Source: CAZGXM01 sp964529795
Lineage (GTDB): Bacteria > Bacillota > JADQBR01
DNA: 9,225 nt
NCBI GenBank assembly: GCA_964529795.1
Contig: CAZGXM010000082.1
Span: 1-9,225 of the forward strand
Direction of reading: 5' to 3'
Below are positions 6,199 to 9,225 of the stretch, piece by piece (the first letter of the stretch is position 1; every line of letters begins with the position of its first letter). Position numbers and translations under genes: made by a program. A model generated the notes under the pieces. It was given only the letters and a program-made list of their open reading frames with translations. It did not search any database and was not told where the DNA came from.

Positions 6199-6336
6199 TA
6201 CCTGGTATCTTATAGCTTTGTGTTTGGTATGACATGGTAACACCGGTTCTTTTTATAAATATTTTGCAGGACAATGCTTTTGTCTTGCAGAATATAGACT
6301 ATTCAAGCCATTCAGGTATTTCGGGAGGTATTTGTT
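6199..6336. other. Untranslated stretch before paaK with short hairpins
   Basis: No gene is seen. Possible small structures are AAGATAC (from about 6185) with GTATCTT (about 6204-6210), and GCAGGACAA with TTGTCTTGC (about 6267-6289), a 9-position helix with one G-T pair and no T-run. The stretch ends in the paaK ribosome binding site GGGAGG (6322-6327). It could be residual sequence of a deleted gene. Confidence 0.35.
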
Positions 6337-7641
6337 ATGCTGTATTGGAATGAAAAACATGAGTGCATGCTCAGGGAGGAATTGGAGCAACTGCAGTTGG
6401 AGCGGCTAAGGCAGACGGTGGAACGGGCATTTCACAATGTGGAACACTACCGCCGGGCAATGCAGGAAAAAGGAATAGAGCCCGGGGATATCCAAACGCT
6501 TAAAGACCTGGAAAAACTGCCTTTTACCCTGAAGCAGGACTTGCGGGACAATTACCCTTACGGGATGTTCGCCGTGCCGCTTTCGGAAATTGTGCGTATC
6601 CATTCATCATCGGGAACTACGGGAAAACCCACGGTAGTGGGTTACACCAGAAATGACATCAACACCTGGGCGGAATTAATGGCCCGTTCGCTGGTATGCG
6701 GCGGTGCCGGCCAGGAGGATGTTATTCAAAATTCCTATGGTTACGGCCTGTTTACCGGGGGATTGGGAGTGCACTACGGGGCGGAGCGCCTGGGGGCGTC
6801 GGTAATTCCCACTTCCGGCGGCAATACCAAGCGTCAGATCATGATCATGAAGGATTACGGTACCACGGTGCTTACCTGTACGCCGTCCTACGCCCTGTTC
6901 ATGGCGGAAGTGATGGAGGAAATGGGCATTGACCCCAAAAAAGACCTCAGGTTGAGGTGCGGTATTTTTGGAGCAGAGCCGTGGTCGGAGAACATGCGCC
7001 GGGAGATTGAGGAAAAGTTAAACATATCCGCGGTGGACATCTACGGTTTAAGTGAAATTATCGGTCCGGGTGTGGCCATTGAATGCCAGGAGAAACGGGG
7101 TCTGCATATTTTTGAGGACCACTTCATACCGGAGATTATCGATCCTGAAACGGGAGAAACTCTACCCTGCGGTGAAGTGGGCGAGCTGGTCTTTACTTCA
7201 CTGACCAAAGAGGCCCTGCCCATGATACGTTACCGGACCCGGGACATATCCCGACTGATAGCAGCACCTTGTTCCTGCGGGCGCACACACCTGCGCATGG
7301 AGAGGGTAAGCGGCCGTACCGATGATATGCTGATTATTCGCGGGGTTAACGTCTTCCCGTCCCAGGTCGAAAGCGTACTGCTGGATATTGGTGAAACGGA
7401 ACCGCACTACCAGTTAATTGTAGACCGGGTGGGCAACCTTGATGTACTGGAAATACAGGTGGAGGTTTCCGATGCCTTGTTCTCCGACGAAGTGCGGCGT
7501 TTGGAGCAGTTGGAGGCCAAGATTCAAAAAGAAATTGAAACTACCCTGGGAATTAGTGCAAAAATTACCCTGGTTGAACCGAAAACTATTGCTCGCAGTG
7601 AAGGGAAGGCTAAGCGAGTTATTGATAAGAGAAAGTTTTAA
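6337..7641 (+). CDS. paaK: Phenylacetate-CoA ligase (AMP-forming, PaaK family)
   Basis: Cytoplasmic acyl-adenylating enzyme that activates phenylacetate or a related aryl acid (indoleacetate, 4-hydroxyphenylacetate) with ATP and CoA. The 434-residue length is normal for PaaK. Landmarks are the AMP-binding P-loop SSSGTTGKP at 90-98, YGLSE at 236-240 (E240 contacts Mg-ATP in the family), RYRTRD at 298-303, a CSCGRTHLRMERVSGRTDDM block leading into the mobile C-terminal domain, and SEGKAKRV at 421-428, where K424 is the probable catalytic lysine. GGGAGG (6322-6327) sits 9 bases before the ATG. It is the first full gene after the T-box and is followed 13 bases later by an ACT protein. No paa ring-degradation genes are nearby. 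In anaerobes paaK often accompanies indolepyruvate:ferredoxin oxidoreductase genes (iorAB), absent here. The T-box suggests a biosynthetic or salvage role. Confidence 0.92.
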   Translation: MLYWNEKHECMLREELEQLQLERLRQTVERAFHNVEHYRRAMQEKGIEPGDIQTLKDLEKLPFTLKQDLRDNYPYGMFAVPLSEIVRIHSSSGTTGKPTVVGYTRNDINTWAELMARSLVCGGAGQEDVIQNSYGYGLFTGGLGVHYGAERLGASVIPTSGGNTKRQIMIMKDYGTTVLTCTPSYALFMAEVMEEMGIDPKKDLRLRCGIFGAEPWSENMRREIEEKLNISAVDIYGLSEIIGPGVAIECQEKRGLHIFEDHFIPEIIDPETGETLPCGEVGELVFTSLTKEALPMIRYRTRDISRLIAAPCSCGRTHLRMERVSGRTDDMLIIRGVNVFPSQVESVLLDIGETEPHYQLIVDRVGNLDVLEIQVEVSDALFSDEVRRLEQLEAKIQKEIETTLGISAKITLVEPKTIARSEGKAKRVIDKRKF

Positions 7642-7654
7642 GGGGGCGTTTTAC

Positions 7655-8086
7655 ATGAAAATTAAGCAGGTGTCCGTATTTTTGGAAAACAAATCAGGCA
7701 GGTTGGCTGCAGTGACCGACAAGCTTTCCCGGCATAATATCAATATCCGGGCTTTATCCATTGCTGACACGTCCGATTTTGGCATTTTGCGCCTTATTGT
7801 CAATCAACCTGAGGAAGCTTATCAAGTACTCAAGGAAGAAGGTTTTACAGCCAGCATGACCGAAGTAATAGGAGTGGCCATGCCAGATGAGCCCGGTGGT
7901 TTGGCCAATGTGCTGGAGATACTGAAAGAACGTGGGGTGAACATTGAATATCTTTACGCTTTTGTGGGCAGTGCCTGCGATGATGCCCTGGTTATTTTCC
8001 GGGTGGAAAATATTGATGATGCCATAGAAGTGCTACAGCAAAAAGGAGTAAACATCTTGACTGGTAAAGAAGTATATTCTTTGTAA
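7655..8086 (+). CDS. Stand-alone tandem ACT-domain protein
   Basis: A 143-residue protein made of two ACT domains and no catalytic domain. The first (about 3-70) begins KQVSVFLENKSGRLAAVTDKLSRHNINIRAL; the second (about 72-140) begins VIGVAMPDEPGGLANVLEILKERGVNIEYLYAF. Each has the beta-alpha-beta start with a Gly at the end of strand 1 (SGRL, PGGL), where ACT domains bind amino acids. Such proteins are commonly found beside paaK/ior genes in anaerobes and are presumed to sense an amino acid, here plausibly an aromatic one, and to modulate a partner enzyme by contact; that role is inference. The start at 7655 is supported by AGGGGG (7641-7646). Upstream in-frame codons lie inside paaK and are not used. 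HisC follows after 17 bases. Confidence 0.88.
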   Translation: MKIKQVSVFLENKSGRLAAVTDKLSRHNINIRALSIADTSDFGILRLIVNQPEEAYQVLKEEGFTASMTEVIGVAMPDEPGGLANVLEILKERGVNIEYLYAFVGSACDDALVIFRVENIDDAIEVLQQKGVNILTGKEVYSL

Positions 8087-8103
8087 CGAGAGGGGTTTTA
8101 TAG

Positions 8104-9219
8104 ATGGATGTAACTAAACTGGTTCGTAAAAACCTGGCAACAATGAAGCCTTATGTTCCCGGCAAACCAATTGAAGAAGTGGAGCGGGAGTTGGGAATAA
8201 AGAATGCAATTAAACTTGCGGCCAACGAGAATCCCCTGGGCCCATCGCCTAAAGCTGTTGAAGCGATGAAAAATGCAGCCGCTAAAGCACATATTTATCC
8301 TGACGGTAACTGTTTTTACCTCAAGGAAGCTCTGGCAAAGGAATTTGGGGTTTCAACCGATTATTTAATGATTGGCAACGGGTCTGACGAGTTGTTGAAA
8401 CTTATTGCGGAAACCTTTCTGAAACCCGGTGACCAAGTAACTATAGCCCAGCCCTCATTTTCCGAATATACCTTTGCTGCCAGGCTAATGGACGCAGAAT
8501 GCGTTTATGTTCCCCTGGCGGATTTTAAACATGATTTAAGTGCCATGGCGGACAAAATTACCGGTAGGACCAAGCTGGTATTTGTCTGTAATCCCAATAA
8601 TCCCACCGGCACCAGTGTTACCAAAGAGGAAGTGGAAGCGTTGATGGCCAAGGTGCCGGAGCATGTGATGGTAATCTTTGACGAAGCATACTATGAATAC
8701 GTTCAGGATGCAGATTACCCCCGGACTTTGGATTACGTTAAACAAGGTATCAAGAATGTGATTGTCCTGCGGACGTTTTCCAAGATTCATGGCCTGGCAG
8801 GCCTGCGGGTGGGGTACGGCTTTGCCTATCCCGAGGTGGTTGGCTGGATTAATCGTACCCGGGAACCGTTTAACGTTAACATTATGGCACAGGCTGCAGC
8901 AGTGGCCGCGCTGGCGGACAAAAACCATGTCCGCGAAAGTATTCAGGTAAACGAAAGAGGCAAGGCCCAGTTGTACAAGGGCTTTGATGAAAGGGGACTT
9001 GCATACGTCCCCACGCAAGCCAATTTTATCTTTGCTCGTGTCGGGGTGTCATCCAGGGAATTGTTCCCACTGCTTTTGAAGCAGGGGATAATTGTCAGGA
9101 CGGGAGATATTTTCGATTTGGATGATTATATTCGCTTAACCGTAGGCACCGAGCAGGAAAACGAACGGTTCTTTGAGGCCCTTGACCGGGCGTTGGTGGA
9201 ACTGAAAAATAAGGTTTGA
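8104..9219 (+). CDS. hisC: Histidinol-phosphate/aromatic aminotransferase (HisC family)
   Basis: PLP-dependent fold-type I aminotransferase, 371 residues, full length. Motifs are LAANENPLGPSP at 38-49 (substrate side), NPNNPTGT at 163-170, FDEAYYEY at 192-199 with D193 contacting the PLP ring nitrogen, SKIHGLAGLRVGYG from 226 with K227 as the Schiff-base lysine, and R344 in YIRLTVGT as the substrate carboxylate-binding arginine. By family it interconverts histidinol-phosphate and imidazole-acetol-phosphate; HisC enzymes in several Gram-positives also transaminate phenylpyruvate and 4-hydroxyphenylpyruvate. No other his genes are visible, and its place behind a probable Phe T-box, paaK and an ACT protein argues for an aromatic aminotransferase role. 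GAGAGGGG (8088-8095) is the ribosome binding site. The window ends six bases after the stop, so the operon may continue. Confidence 0.88.
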   Translation: MDVTKLVRKNLATMKPYVPGKPIEEVERELGIKNAIKLAANENPLGPSPKAVEAMKNAAAKAHIYPDGNCFYLKEALAKEFGVSTDYLMIGNGSDELLKLIAETFLKPGDQVTIAQPSFSEYTFAARLMDAECVYVPLADFKHDLSAMADKITGRTKLVFVCNPNNPTGTSVTKEEVEALMAKVPEHVMVIFDEAYYEYVQDADYPRTLDYVKQGIKNVIVLRTFSKIHGLAGLRVGYGFAYPEVVGWINRTREPFNVNIMAQAAAVAALADKNHVRESIQVNERGKAQLYKGFDERGLAYVPTQANFIFARVGVSSRELFPLLLKQGIIVRTGDIFDLDDYIRLTVGTEQENERFFEALDRALVELKNKV

Positions 9220-9225
9220 ATAAAA

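Noticed and set aside
5963..6274. 103-codon minus-strand ORF across the T-box region
   Set aside because: It is antisense to the two terminators and T-box elements, has no family resemblance, and is explained by the structured leader.
7439..7654. In-frame upstream extension of the ACT protein (215 residues)
   Set aside because: The extra part lies inside paaK in another frame and has no ACT-like content; the ATG at 7655 has its own ribosome binding site and gives the normal two-domain protein.
1..9225. CRISPR arrays, insertion sequences, tRNA or rRNA genes
   Set aside because: I saw no repeat-spacer array, transposase motif, terminal inverted repeats, cloverleaf or rRNA-like sequence in the window.

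Overview
The window looks like a chromosomal segment of an anaerobic, amino-acid-using member of the Clostridia (Firmicutes), probably near the Peptococcaceae/Desulfotomaculum-Pelotomaculum group. The reasons are strong AGGAGG-type ribosome binding sites, tightly packed operons, a T-box leader, ferredoxin-dependent 2-oxoacid oxidoreductase genes and a butyrate kinase/phosphotransbutyrylase pair. All genes are on the + strand. The genus is inference.

Region 1 (1-658) is the 3' end of a sodium:solute symporter gene, cut by the window edge and followed by a likely intrinsic terminator. Region 2 (717-5513) is one compact cluster: butyrate kinase (buk), phosphate butyryltransferase (ptb), a 38-residue remnant of a P-loop ATPase gene, then the delta (ferredoxin), alpha, beta and gamma subunits of a 2-oxoacid:ferredoxin oxidoreductase, most like the VOR (2-oxoisovalerate) type. 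Together these could oxidise a 2-oxoacid to acyl-CoA and reduced ferredoxin, swap CoA for phosphate (Ptb), and make ATP plus a free short or branched acid (Buk).

Region 3 (5514-6336) has no substantial gene. It holds a plausible promoter (5688-5716) and an elaborate T-box leader with one Stem I, whose best specifier reading is UUC (Phe), followed by two complete antiterminator/terminator modules in series (5965-6019 and 6090-6139). After the second terminator lies a strong Shine-Dalgarno followed by only a 12-codon reading frame, then about 140 bases before the next gene.

Region 4 (6337-9219) is the T-box-controlled operon: a phenylacetate-CoA ligase (paaK), a stand-alone tandem ACT-domain protein, and a HisC-family aminotransferase. 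T-boxes switch genes on when a tRNA is uncharged. Control of an aryl-CoA ligase plus an aminotransferase by a probable Phe T-box therefore suggests these genes salvage aryl acids into aromatic amino acids (arylacetate to aryl-CoA, reductive carboxylation to arylpyruvate by an IOR encoded elsewhere, then transamination), rather than degrade phenylacetate. The double-terminator T-box and this physiological reading are the most interesting content of the window.
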